This document shows positions 8,654 to 15,972 of a DNA stretch of 34,511 nucleotides, in pieces. Source of the DNA: Roseovarius sp. (GTDB taxonomy: Bacteria > Pseudomonadota > Alphaproteobacteria > Rhodobacterales > Rhodobacteraceae). The notes under the pieces are model-generated. The model saw only the letters and a list, made by a program, of their open reading frames with translations. It searched no databases and was not told the origin of the DNA. The stretch covers positions 1 to 34,511 of the forward strand of contig JAASSQ010000003.1 of NCBI GenBank assembly GCA_021767845.1. The letters run 5' to 3'. A program made the position numbers and the translations under genes. The stretch's first letter is position 1. Every line of letters starts with the position of its first letter.

Positions 8654-9820
8654 TTAATCTGCGGTCTCCTCTGGAAACGCACCCGCATAGAAGAATGCTC
8701 CATCGGCAAGAACTTCTTCAACTGTCGTCAGGGTAACCGTCTTTTGGTTTTTGGTAAAAGCATAAACCATTGAAAGATCACAAAGTTGGTTCACCAAGCG
8801 GGGGACTCCGCCGGTTTTTTCATGAATCCTGTTGCACGCGACCTCGGCGAACAGGTTGCGGGTCGCCCCGGCAACGCGCAACCGGTGCGCAATGTAGTCG
8901 CCCACCATTTGCCGATCCATGGCATCAAGGTGAAAGCTGGCGGCGATACGCTGCGCGAATTGCCGAAGCTCTGGGCGGTAGATCGTTTCGCGCAATTCCG
9001 GCTGCCCGACCAGCACGAGCTGCAGAAGTTCATCCTTGTTAGAATTGATGTTGGTGAACATCCGCAGTTCTTCGAGGGTTTCAATGCTCAGATTCTGGGC
9101 CTCGTCGAAGATGAGTATCACCCGGTTCCCGGCAGCGTATTCGGAAATCAGGTATTTCTGGAACGTCTCGAACAGGTCCACGTAGGTTGCGTCGCGATCG
9201 GCTGTCTGGTCAAGCGCCATGAGCACCCATCGCAGCAACTCCCCGCGCGACCCGTGAGCGTTCGAGATCAACCCGATTCTCACATCCTCACCGATGCCCT
9301 TGAGGAACTTGTGCAGCAACGTGGTCTTGCCCGCACCGACCTCGCCAGTGATCAGGGTGATCGGCGCGCCGGTGAGAGTGCCGTATTCCAGCATGGCAAA
9401 CGCGCGCTTGTGGGCGGGAGACCAGAACAGAAAATCGGGGTCCGGCACGAGGGTAAAGGGGCGCGATGTCAGTCCGAAATGCTGTGTATATATATCAAGC
9501 GCGCCGCTCATGGATTTGATGTAACTCGATTCTCGCGCCTCATCCAATGTTTTGGGTGCACTATTCGTCTGTTTTCCCCTCGCGGCCAAGGCCGTGGCGT
9601 TCGGCGGCGGCTGGGTTCCGCCCCCTTGTGCCTCGGCGGGCCCTGGGCGAACGCTGCGAAAAATCGGGGCAGCATCTACCATCTTCGACTGCCGAGACTT
9701 GCGCAGACCCAATACGCCATGGCGCAAGGCCAAGCTGCGGGCACTGGTCGTTGCCGGCAAGGGCTCATGCGCCCGGTTCGCAGGATCGCGATCTGGAGAG
9801 AAAATATTATCCCGATACAT
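8654..9820 (-). CDS. ExeA-like AAA ATPase (XrtA/PEP-CTERM-associated type) with N-terminal extension
   Basis: The core, from about residue 104, starts MSGALDIYTQHFGL and includes RPFTLVPDPDFLFW. It carries Walker A GEVGAGKTT (about 160-168) and Walker B VILIFDEAQN (about 234-243), the layout of ExeA/GspA-type ATPases found in XrtA EPS loci. I start it at the ATG at 9820, which has an AGAGGG ribosome-binding site four bases upstream. This adds about 103 residues of low-complexity, probably disordered sequence rich in Pro, Ala and Arg. A shorter form starting at 9511 (no clear ribosome-binding site) cannot be excluded. The protein is probably cytoplasmic and helps assemble or power the export machine. 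It is the first gene of the ATPase-Wzz-kinase operon. Confidence 0.85.
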   Translation of the reverse strand: MYRDNIFSPDRDPANRAHEPLPATTSARSLALRHGVLGLRKSRQSKMVDAAPIFRSVRPGPAEAQGGGTQPPPNATALAARGKQTNSAPKTLDEARESSYIKSMSGALDIYTQHFGLTSRPFTLVPDPDFLFWSPAHKRAFAMLEYGTLTGAPITLITGEVGAGKTTLLHKFLKGIGEDVRIGLISNAHGSRGELLRWVLMALDQTADRDATYVDLFETFQKYLISEYAAGNRVILIFDEAQNLSIETLEELRMFTNINSNKDELLQLVLVGQPELRETIYRPELRQFAQRIAASFHLDAMDRQMVGDYIAHRLRVAGATRNLFAEVACNRIHEKTGGVPRLVNQLCDLSMVYAFTKNQKTVTLTTVEEVLADGAFFYAGAFPEETAD

Positions 9821-10018
9821 CTGACCCTCTTGAAAAGCATTCACGATTGAACGGTTGAGACAGTGTATGAGCCTCGGGGTATTGCCGTGCGAGGCTACGA
9901 CGCTGGCATAAAAGTATAACTGAATTGAATGCTTTGGCGATATGGCGACAGGACTGCGGTGATTTCGTGTCATTGCCCGCATGCAAGGGGCAGATGCAAT
10001 GATTCGGGCTGTTTCCGA

Positions 10019-10035
10019 GTGGCACCAAATCCGCG
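10019..10035 (+). promoter_or_regulatory. Candidate -24/-12 promoter far upstream of the sugar transferase
   Basis: GTGGCACCAAATCCGCG has a perfect TGGCAC -24 box and GC at the right ten-base spacing, but the -12 box (CCGC) is poor. It would give a leader of about 340 bases holding the hairpins described below. Confidence 0.25.
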
Positions 10036-10116
10036 CGGCTCACAATCCTGCCTTATTTCGGACAAAATCCACCCGAATGCTGAAATTTGTTTCGAGATTT
10101 GCACGCGGAAACTCGC

Positions 10117-10150
10117 TTAGGTTGTTTGATTGACTTTATAAACAACCTAA
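10117..10150. repeat. Perfect 11-base inverted repeat with 12-base spacer
   Basis: TTAGGTTGTTT (10117-10127) and AAACAACCTAA (10140-10150) are exact inverted copies. A TTGACT hexamer that could be a -35 box falls inside the spacer. There is no following T-tract, so a regulator-binding site is more likely than a terminator. Confidence 0.6.
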
Positions 10151-10200
10151 ATTTGCATTTTGAATCTAGTCTTTGCTTATGCGATGGCTGGGTGTTAATC

Positions 10201-10229
10201 TATCTTAAGATAATTGAAGATTTCTTAAG
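10201..10229. promoter_or_regulatory. 12-base palindrome with a repeated half-site 20 bases away
   Basis: TATCTTAAGATA (10201-10212) is a perfect palindrome. Its core TCTTAAG (10203-10209) recurs at 10223-10229, exactly 20 bases later, which is about two helical turns. This is the look of a cooperative operator on the sugar transferase side. Confidence 0.4.
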
Positions 10230-10238
10230 TGAAGGGCA

Positions 10239-10317
10239 AACGGCTCCAAGCCGTTGCTTAAAAACAATAAATCAGAGCAGTAAAATAATTGATCCGCTGG
10301 CTTCTTTTTCAAGCCAG
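10239..10317 (+). other. Two leader hairpins ahead of the sugar transferase
   Basis: Hairpin one is AACGGCT-CCA-AGCCGTT (10239-10255). Hairpin two is CTGGCTT-CTTTTTC-AAGCCAG (10297-10317). Both have perfect seven-base stems. They lie 68-146 bases before the start codon, where they could fold in the leader RNA. Confidence 0.4.
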
Positions 10318-10384
10318 ACAGTTGGATTTCGAGAGTGGTGTTGATCGCCTTTTTTGTGTGAGGATTTTTGAGGATTGGCTATTT

Positions 10385-11086
10385 ATGACTGTTCAAGACA
10401 AAGATATCAGACCGAATTTCGAGATCATTGCCGCCCAGCCCCGCCTAACCGAGCCGCAGCAGAAGCAGCAACGCGATCGCGATCTCTATGCGCGCGTCTT
10501 CAAGCGTGTGCTGGATGTGGTCTTGGTGCTTCTGGCCTCGCCGATCGTTGTGCCGTTCGTCGCTCTTGTCGCGTTTCTGGTGGCTCTGGACGGGCATAAT
10601 CCATTTTACAGTCAGAAGCGCGTTGGAAGGAATGGTCGGGAATTCCGCATGTGGAAGCTGCGCAGCATGGTTCACGACGCCGATGCGCAACTGCACCGAC
10701 ACCTGGAATACGATTCAGCCGCCCGCGCAGAATGGCGCGACAAGCAAAAGCTGACCAACGATCCGCGAATTACCACGATTGGCCGTGTCCTGCGCAAAAG
10801 CTCGATGGATGAGCTGCCGCAGCTTTGGAACGTGTTCATCGGGGAAATGAGCCTCGTCGGCCCGCGCCCGATGATGCCCGAACAGCGCGATCTGTATCCC
10901 GGCGTCGCGTATTTCGAGATGCGGCCCGGAATTACCGGCTACTGGCAGATTCTCGACCGCAACGAGACGCCTTTTGCCGCCCGCGCGTCATTCGATGTTC
11001 GGTATCACGCCGACATCAGCCTGGCCACGGATCTGCGGGTTCTGATGAAAACAGTTGCTGTCGTCCTGCGTGGCACTGGATGTTGA
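10385..11086 (+). CDS. Undecaprenyl-phosphate sugar phosphotransferase (ExoY/WcaJ C-terminal type)
   Basis: The 233-residue protein has one N-terminal membrane helix (about 34-59) and the full polyprenyl glycosylphosphotransferase core: KRVGRNGREFRMWKLRSM, then MDELPQLWNVFIGEMSLVGP leading into RPMMPEQ, then RPGITGYWQ. It loads the first sugar phosphate on undecaprenyl phosphate at the inner membrane and so starts each EPS repeat. It lacks the large N-terminal domain of WcaJ/EpsB-type enzymes and resembles ExoY in size. The ATG at 10385 follows a GAGG ribosome-binding site; the frame is open further upstream through AT-rich sequence that does not look coded. A terminator follows directly, so it is probably transcribed alone. 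Confidence 0.9.
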   Translation: MTVQDKDIRPNFEIIAAQPRLTEPQQKQQRDRDLYARVFKRVLDVVLVLLASPIVVPFVALVAFLVALDGHNPFYSQKRVGRNGREFRMWKLRSMVHDADAQLHRHLEYDSAARAEWRDKQKLTNDPRITTIGRVLRKSSMDELPQLWNVFIGEMSLVGPRPMMPEQRDLYPGVAYFEMRPGITGYWQILDRNETPFAARASFDVRYHADISLATDLRVLMKTVAVVLRGTGC

Positions 11087-11113
11087 AACACGGCCTCGTG
11101 TGTTCATGATGCA

Positions 11114-11158
11114 AGGGCCATCCAGGGCAGTGACCTTGGGTGGCCTTGTTTCCTTTTG
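11114..11158 (+). terminator. Intrinsic terminator after the sugar transferase
   Basis: GGCCATCCAGGG (11116-11127) pairs with CCTTGGGTGGCC (11134-11145) over 12 positions, two of them G-U, around a six-base loop. The stretch ttgtttcctttt follows. It lies 30 bases past the sugar transferase stop. Confidence 0.75.
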
Positions 11159-11235
11159 GCCGAAATCGGGCCTCGCTGTAATGTGTTGGTCAACAAGTGC
11201 CCGAAATCCGATTGATTCAAGTCTTGGAAAACTCA

Positions 11236-13680
11236 ATGCGCCGACGTTCTGTTGCCCTGCCTGCCCTTGTCCTGAGTGCGATGGTCGCCCTTGCCGCATG
11301 TGAAAGCTCGGAAGAGCGGGCCCAGCGCCATTTCGAAACCGCCATGCAATTGCTGGCCGACGGCGATGCCGAACGCGCCTATGTCGAATTCCGAAACGTG
11401 TTCAAGCTGAACCCGCGCCACAAGGAAGCGCGCATGGAGTACGCCCTTGCGCGGCTCGAGGCGGGCGACAAATCCGAAGCTTACGGGCAGCTTTTGCGCC
11501 TGGTCGAGCAACACCCGGACGCCATCGAGGCCCGTATCATGCTGGCCGAGCTGGCAATTCAGAACCGCAAGTGGGAAGAAGCGAACCGCCATGGCGAGAA
11601 GGCGGTTGAGCTGGCGCCGCAGGATCCGCGCGTGACGGTGATCAAGACCGCGCTGCACTATGTCGAGGCGACCAAGGCAAGCGACACCGCCGCGCGAGCC
11701 GAACAGGCTGAGATCGCCCGCGCGGAAATGACCACCGCGCCGGACAATTTCATCGCCCGAAGCATCGTGATTGATTACCTCGCCGCGACTGGGAATGTCG
11801 AAGAGGCCCTGCCGCTGATCGACGAAGGGCTGGCGCAGCGACCCGAGGACTCCAACCTGCATCGGATCAAGCTGCAGGCGCAACTTCAGGCCGGCAAGAC
11901 CGATCTGGTGGGCGACACGCTGCGCACGATGGTCGAAACATTCCCCGATGACGAAGACGCCCGGCGCATGTTGATCACCTGGTATATCCAGCAAGGTGAC
12001 ATGGAGGGTGCCGAACGGTTCTTGCGGGAACTGGCCGCGCGTCCCGATGCAGATGCCGGCGCGCATGTCGCCGTCGTGCAGTTCCTGCGCCGCGCCGAAG
12101 GCGAAGACGCTGCGCGAGAAGAACTGCAGCGTCTGATCGAGACGCAGGAATCACCCGCGGTTTACATCTCGATCCTGGCGTCGATGGATTTCGAGGCCGG
12201 CGACAAGGATGGGGCGATCGCCGCGCTGGAAAACCTGGTGGACGGAATTGAAACTCCGACCGTTGAGACGAATAATGCGAAATTCCTCCTGTCCCAGATG
12301 CTGGGGGCGACCGGGAATCACGTGGGTGCGAGGGCGCGGATCGAACAGATCCTGGCCGACGACAACTCCCATGTTCAGGCGCTCAAAGCACGGGCAAGTC
12401 TGCTGATCGAGGACGACAAGCCAGGCGAGGCGATCATCGATCTGCGAACGGCCCTGTCGCAGGACCCAGAGGATGCAGAAATCATGACCTTGATGGCGCG
12501 TGCTCATGAACGGGCCGGGGACCGCGCCCTGGCCGGAGAGCGGTATGCGCTGGCGGTCGAACTGTCAGACCGCGCACCGGCGGAATCGCAACGTTATGCC
12601 CGCTATCTCGTGGTCGAAGACCGACTGGATGCCGCCATCGCAGTGCTGACCGAGGCGTTGAACGAAACCCCCGAGAACGTGAGCCTCATAAAGATGGCCG
12701 CCGGATTGCACCTGCGCAACCGCGACTGGAACGAGGTTCAGCGCGCCATCTGGAAGCTGCGGAAGGTTGGCACCGAGGATGCGGTTGCGGCCGCCAATGC
12801 GCTGGAAGCGGAAATGCTGCTCTTGCAGGATCGGCTGGACGAATCCGTCGCGTTTCTTGAAAATCTGTCCAGCGGATCGGGCGACATTGGCGCGGTATCC
12901 GCCCTGGTGCAGGCGCAGTTGCGCGCGGGAAACATTGAGGCGGCCCGGGACATTATCGATGAGCGTCTCGAAGCCGCTCCAGATGATCCGGCACTGCGGT
13001 TCTTGCGCGCGGGCCTGCACGTCGTCGCAGGAGAACGGGCCGAAGCGGAAACCATTTACCGCGCACTTCTTGAAAACCACCCCGGCAGCGACGCCGTGAT
13101 CCGGGCGCTTTACAGTGTCTTGCAAGCCGAAGACCGGCTCGACGATGCCCGCGCGATGCTGGAGAGCCAGCGAGCCCTCGCGCCCCAGGCGATGAATGTG
13201 CGGCTTTTGATGGCGGAACTTATGGAACGCGGCCGTGATTTCGATGGCGCGATCGAGATCTACGAGGAGCTGTATGACGAGAACAGCAACAACCTTATCG
13301 TCGCGAACAATCTGGCCAGCCTTATGGCTTCCCATCGAACGGACGACGAGAGCTTGGACCGGGCCTACTCCATTGCCCGGCGGTTGCGCGGCAGTGACAT
13401 CCCGCAGTTGCAGGATACCTATGGCTGGATCGCGTTTCGCCGAGGCGATTTGAACGAGGCGTTGGCGCACCTGGAGCCCGCTGCCAAGGGGTTGCCCGAT
13501 GATCCGCTGGTGCAATACCATTTGGCGCGCACCTACGTTGAGCTTGACCGGATCAATGACGCCCGCGTGCAATTGGAGAAAGCAATCGAGCTGTCCGGGG
13601 ACGCGCCCCTGCCGCAAATTGAACAGGCACGCGAGATGCTGGACTCTCTGCCTGATCCTGTAAACGCCTCGACCGAATGA
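11236..13680 (+). CDS. prsT: PrsT-like TPR-repeat lipoprotein of XrtA/PEP-CTERM EPS systems
   Basis: The ATG at 11236 (814 residues) gives a clear lipoprotein signal with lipobox LAAC and Cys22; a GTG at 11197 would place 13 residues before it. The rest is a long array of TPR-like helical repeats, recognisable by alternating A, L and E/D patterns with conserved Gly/Ala and Pro positions (for example LADGDAERAYVEFRNVFKLN and AFRRGDLNEALAHLEPAAKG). Length, lipobox and setting fit the PEP-CTERM TPR lipoprotein PrsT, thought to act as a periplasmic scaffold for EPS export. It lies between the sugar transferase terminator and the CTERM-type gene and is probably transcribed from its own promoter. 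Confidence 0.82.
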   Translation: MRRRSVALPALVLSAMVALAACESSEERAQRHFETAMQLLADGDAERAYVEFRNVFKLNPRHKEARMEYALARLEAGDKSEAYGQLLRLVEQHPDAIEARIMLAELAIQNRKWEEANRHGEKAVELAPQDPRVTVIKTALHYVEATKASDTAARAEQAEIARAEMTTAPDNFIARSIVIDYLAATGNVEEALPLIDEGLAQRPEDSNLHRIKLQAQLQAGKTDLVGDTLRTMVETFPDDEDARRMLITWYIQQGDMEGAERFLRELAARPDADAGAHVAVVQFLRRAEGEDAAREELQRLIETQESPAVYISILASMDFEAGDKDGAIAALENLVDGIETPTVETNNAKFLLSQMLGATGNHVGARARIEQILADDNSHVQALKARASLLIEDDKPGEAIIDLRTALSQDPEDAEIMTLMARAHERAGDRALAGERYALAVELSDRAPAESQRYARYLVVEDRLDAAIAVLTEALNETPENVSLIKMAAGLHLRNRDWNEVQRAIWKLRKVGTEDAVAAANALEAEMLLLQDRLDESVAFLENLSSGSGDIGAVSALVQAQLRAGNIEAARDIIDERLEAAPDDPALRFLRAGLHVVAGERAEAETIYRALLENHPGSDAVIRALYSVLQAEDRLDDARAMLESQRALAPQAMNVRLLMAELMERGRDFDGAIEIYEELYDENSNNLIVANNLASLMASHRTDDESLDRAYSIARRLRGSDIPQLQDTYGWIAFRRGDLNEALAHLEPAAKGLPDDPLVQYHLARTYVELDRINDARVQLEKAIELSGDAPLPQIEQAREMLDSLPDPVNASTE

Positions 13681-13749
13681 TCCCGGTAAAAGAGGGTCCG
13701 ATAAGCAGGGACGTGACTTGTCATTCAGATCACATCGATGGACCAAAAA

Positions 13750-13773
13750 TTAAGGGGCCCGAAGGCCCCTTAA
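13750..13773 (-). terminator. Strong intrinsic terminator with UUCG tetraloop
   Basis: A ten-base perfect stem (TTAAGGGGCC with GGCCCCTTAA) closes a four-base loop. Read on the minus strand, the loop is TTCG closed by C-G, the extra-stable tetraloop, and a run of five Ts follows. It ends the CTERM protein gene, whose stop lies 30 bases away. Read on the plus strand it has no T-tract. Confidence 0.88.
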
Positions 13774-13802
13774 CCGTGTCGCATCGCGGTTGACCGTTCG
13801 CG

Positions 13803-14480
13803 TCAGGCCGCTTTCTTCTTGCGGCGCACAGCGGCCAAGCCACCAAGCGCCGTCAGCAGAAGCAGACCACCGGCCGGAAGCGGAATAACCGAGATCCGCA
13901 CGACCATGTCATCAAAGTCACTGTCGCCGCGGCCGTCACCGAAGAAGGCGAGCGCGTTCTTCGAATCTTCCAGGTAGAAACCCATGCTCAGCGGCACCGA
14001 GGTGCCCGAGGGCGCCCCACCGGTATTGTTGGTGATCGAGCCCAGGCTGACCGCCGGGTTGTTCGTCTTGAACGTCTCGAACGTCAGGTCCACCCACGAG
14101 GCCAGGTCGAAGCTCTGGATGCTGGCGCCGGCTGCGCCGGTGTTGCTCAGAGAGCCCCCTGCGAAGTTCATCGCAGCGTTCTTGGCCCCGGCCTCTTTCC
14201 CGAGGAACGTGATACGAACCGGCGCATCATTGTTAAGCATTAGACCATTGGACCCGTCGAACGCTTCGAAGCTCGAACCGCCAAACGCGAGAATGTCATC
14301 GCCCGCCCCAACGGTCGGAGCACCTGATACCAGCGCGGTGTAATCGGGATTGTGCTTGTTGGACCCAGATCCCGACAGTGTTTCCGTGGTTCCCCCAACA
14401 ATTGATAATGACGCAGCGGTGGCGGCCGACGCGATAAACGCCGACGAAATGGCAGCGCCAACTGCTAATTTAAAGTTCAT
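13803..14480 (-). CDS. Secreted protein with VPLPA-CTERM-like C-terminal sorting signal
   Basis: This 225-residue protein starts at an ATG preceded by AGGAG at seven bases. It has an N-terminal Sec signal (GAAISSAFIASAATA) and a Ser/Gly/Asn-rich body ending in GDGRGDSDFDDMVVRI, the Asp-rich DUF4114-like pattern common in CTERM proteins. The tail is a tripartite signal: VIPLPAGG, a hydrophobic helix LLLLTALGGLAAV, then RRKKKAA. This closely matches the VPLPA-CTERM class known in Rhodobacterales, whose members are thought to be cut by exosortase D. The protein should be exported, held in the inner membrane by its tail, then cleaved. It has its own terminator and probably its own promoter. Its role in the EPS matrix is unknown. 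Confidence 0.87.
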   Translation of the reverse strand: MNFKLAVGAAISSAFIASAATAASLSIVGGTTETLSGSGSNKHNPDYTALVSGAPTVGAGDDILAFGGSSFEAFDGSNGLMLNNDAPVRITFLGKEAGAKNAAMNFAGGSLSNTGAAGASIQSFDLASWVDLTFETFKTNNPAVSLGSITNNTGGAPSGTSVPLSMGFYLEDSKNALAFFGDGRGDSDFDDMVVRISVIPLPAGGLLLLTALGGLAAVRRKKKAA

Positions 14481-14587
14481 GTCAAAACTCCTTTTATCGT
14501 GAAACCGGCCCAGGCGTTTACGAAAATGATCGGGCATAAAAATTCGGCCTCAAGTGGTAACAGGATACTCTAAAGGGCCGTTTAAAA

Positions 14588-14614
14588 AAAGCCTTCAATG
14601 CTCTGCAAAGCCTT
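14588..14614. repeat. Direct repeat AAAGCCTT x2
   Basis: Two exact copies (14588-14595 and 14607-14614) start 19 bases apart in the upstream region of the CTERM gene. The second overlaps the candidate -24/-12 promoter. Confidence 0.35.
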
Positions 14615-14620
14615 ATCCGA
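14604..14620 (-). promoter_or_regulatory. Candidate sigma-54 (-24/-12) promoter of the CTERM gene
   Basis: On the minus strand the site reads TCGGATAAGGCTTTGCA. GG and GC are ten bases apart and the -12 box TTTGCA is perfect, but the -24 box keeps little beyond GG. It shares GGATA-N4-TTTGCAG with the ABC exporter site at 3146-3162. The predicted start is about 110 bases ahead of the ATG. Confidence 0.35.
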
Positions 14621-14784
14621 CACGATTGACGCGGGTGCGAGGGTAATTCATACGGGTGAAGGCCACCAAAAGGCATGCGAGCGGTGGAATTGATTACCTA
14701 TCGTGAACAATTCGGTCATTCTTGCAGCATTGTTGCGAGGGACCACTTTTGACGAAGGGATTACCGAATCGCTTGGGCCACCCC

Positions 14785-15006
14785 TCACATGGAGCCATCG
14801 GTGGAACGTTTCTGGTATCTGTCACGGCTTTCCCCGCGTTGATCCATCGTGGCACAGACAAGGGCACGCAAGAAAGCCAAGCCAAGCACGCAAAACCCTG
14901 TGGCGACGTAAACCCCGAACGCCCCCCAAATCGACGCACCAAGAAAGAGGGATGAAAGGCTTGCCGCGGCCCCAGCGATCAACGCGGTAAGAACAAAAGC
15001 GATCAT
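14785..15006 (-). CDS. Small two-helix membrane protein, unknown function
   Basis: The 73-residue frame reads as a real small membrane protein. One helix (FVLTALIAGAAASLSSLFLG) is followed by a second (GAFGVYVATGFCVLGLAFLRA) and a polar, basic tail. I do not recognise a family with certainty. The ribosome-binding site is weak. It lies between the CTERM gene and the wza-like gene and is read away from the latter. The opposite strand offers only unlikely frames. Confidence 0.5.
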   Translation of the reverse strand: MIAFVLTALIAGAAASLSSLFLGASIWGAFGVYVATGFCVLGLAFLRALVCATMDQRGESRDRYQKRSTDGSM

Positions 15007-15230
15007 TGCACTATCTCGGCTCGGACGTCATGGATCAAAAACGCTTCCTATACATGAATATCCGTAGCACGAAAGCGGGTCAAAGTGGGTAAAGTGAATA
15101 AAAATAATGACATTTTCGTGTCCAACCTGTGGCCCGGCCACCTTTCGCCCTGACCGCGCCGAAATCTTGCCACAATCGCATGACCGCCCACAGGTTTGTT
15201 GTAATGCTGGCACTTCGCGGCGCGTACTTC

Positions 15231-15250
15231 GGTGTTCGGGCCCGAAAACC
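15231..15250. promoter_or_regulatory. 20-base near-perfect palindrome upstream of the wza-like gene
   Basis: GGTGTTCGGG joins CCCGAAAACC, with nine of ten positions complementary and a perfect 12-base centre TTCGGGCCCGAA. It lies 86 bases before the start codon. It has no T-tract, so an operator is the more likely reading. Confidence 0.45.
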
Positions 15251-15335
15251 CAGAAAAACCTTTCGAAACGAAAATTTGCGGCGTATTTTTAATGTCGGAA
15301 GATTTGTCATCCCATAGATCGAAAGAGAGCCCGGC

Positions 15336-15950
15336 ATGACACGTATATTCGCTTTTTTCGCCGTTTTTCTCAGTGTTTCATTCATGTCCCTGCCTGCGAG
15401 TGCGCAGGACAACTATCGGATCAAGGCCGGTGACGTGGTGCGCGTCGAAGTGCTGGAGGATTCCAGCCTCAATCGTGACGCGCTGGTGTTGCCCGACGGG
15501 CGCATTTCCCTGCCAATGGCCGGTTCGGTTTCGGCCAGCGGACGCACCGTGGAACAGCTTCGCAATTCGATCCGATCGCAACTGGCACCCAACTTCGCAT
15601 CTGATCCAACCGTGCATGTCGCACTGAGCCGTCTGGCCCCGCCCGCCCCTGCGAGCGCCGCCTCGGCCCCGGCGACCGACACGATCTACATTCTTGGCGA
15701 AGTGAACAATCCCGGCGCAGTCGAACTGGAGGAAGGGACAACCCTGCTTCAGGCGCTGGCCGCCGTCGGCGGGTTTTCCAAATTCGCGGCGACCAAGCGG
15801 ATCCAGCTGCGTCGCACCGATCGTTCGCGCGTGGAGCGGATCTACAACGTCAACTACCAGGACATTCTTCAAGGCAAAACAAGCATCGGGACAACCGTTC
15901 TTGCCTCGGGTGATGTGATCATCGTGCCGCAAAGGCGGCTTTTCGAATAG
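15336..15950 (+). CDS. Wza-like polysaccharide export protein (small XrtA-type)
   Basis: The 204-residue precursor has a Sec signal peptide ending ASA-QD, with no lipobox Cys, unlike Wza itself. A polysaccharide export domain follows (YRIKAGDVVRVEVL, LPDGRISLPMAGSV). An SLBB-like domain then runs from about 120 (IYILGEVNNPGAVELEEG, LLQALAAVGGFSKFAATKRI). At about half the length of Wza it matches the short export proteins of XrtA-type loci. It should form or line the periplasmic/outer-membrane channel for the polymer. It begins a plus-strand operon with the barrel and rhomboid genes and has an AGAGAG ribosome-binding site. Confidence 0.87.
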   Translation: MTRIFAFFAVFLSVSFMSLPASAQDNYRIKAGDVVRVEVLEDSSLNRDALVLPDGRISLPMAGSVSASGRTVEQLRNSIRSQLAPNFASDPTVHVALSRLAPPAPASAASAPATDTIYILGEVNNPGAVELEEGTTLLQALAAVGGFSKFAATKRIQLRRTDRSRVERIYNVNYQDILQGKTSIGTTVLASGDVIIVPQRRLFE

Positions 15951-15972
15951 TCGAAGCCATTTCGGGGGCGCA

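Larger units (their letters stand above)
9821..10384. other. Geneless divergent regulatory region, AT-rich in its right half
   Basis: No convincing gene lies here. The region separates the ATPase operon (minus) from the sugar transferase (plus). From about 10087 the sequence becomes strikingly AT-rich compared with the GC-rich genes around it, and it holds an 11-base inverted repeat, a 12-base palindrome and two hairpins, listed separately. It very likely carries the control elements of both transcripts. AT-rich promoter stretches of this kind are known targets of MucR/Ros-type zinc-finger silencers of EPS genes in alphaproteobacteria; their action here is inference. Confidence 0.6.

Noticed and set aside
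10087..10344. An 85-codon plus frame in the AT-rich island
   Set aside because: Its composition is unlike the neighbouring genes, it has no motif or ribosome-binding site, and it covers all the inverted repeats, so a control region is the better reading.
11156..11176. Possible -24/-12 promoter before the prsT-like gene
   Set aside because: The spacing fits, but both boxes are poor beyond GG and GC, which is expected by chance in GC-rich DNA.
15208..15223. TGGCAC box before the wza-like gene as a sigma-54 promoter
   Set aside because: The GG to GC distance is eleven, not ten; sigma-54 promoters are strict on this spacing.
15107..15292. A 61-codon plus frame with a CPTCG zinc-ribbon-like start
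   Set aside because: Only one Cys pair is followed by unstructured sequence, there is no ribosome-binding site, and it overlaps the palindrome of the export promoter region.
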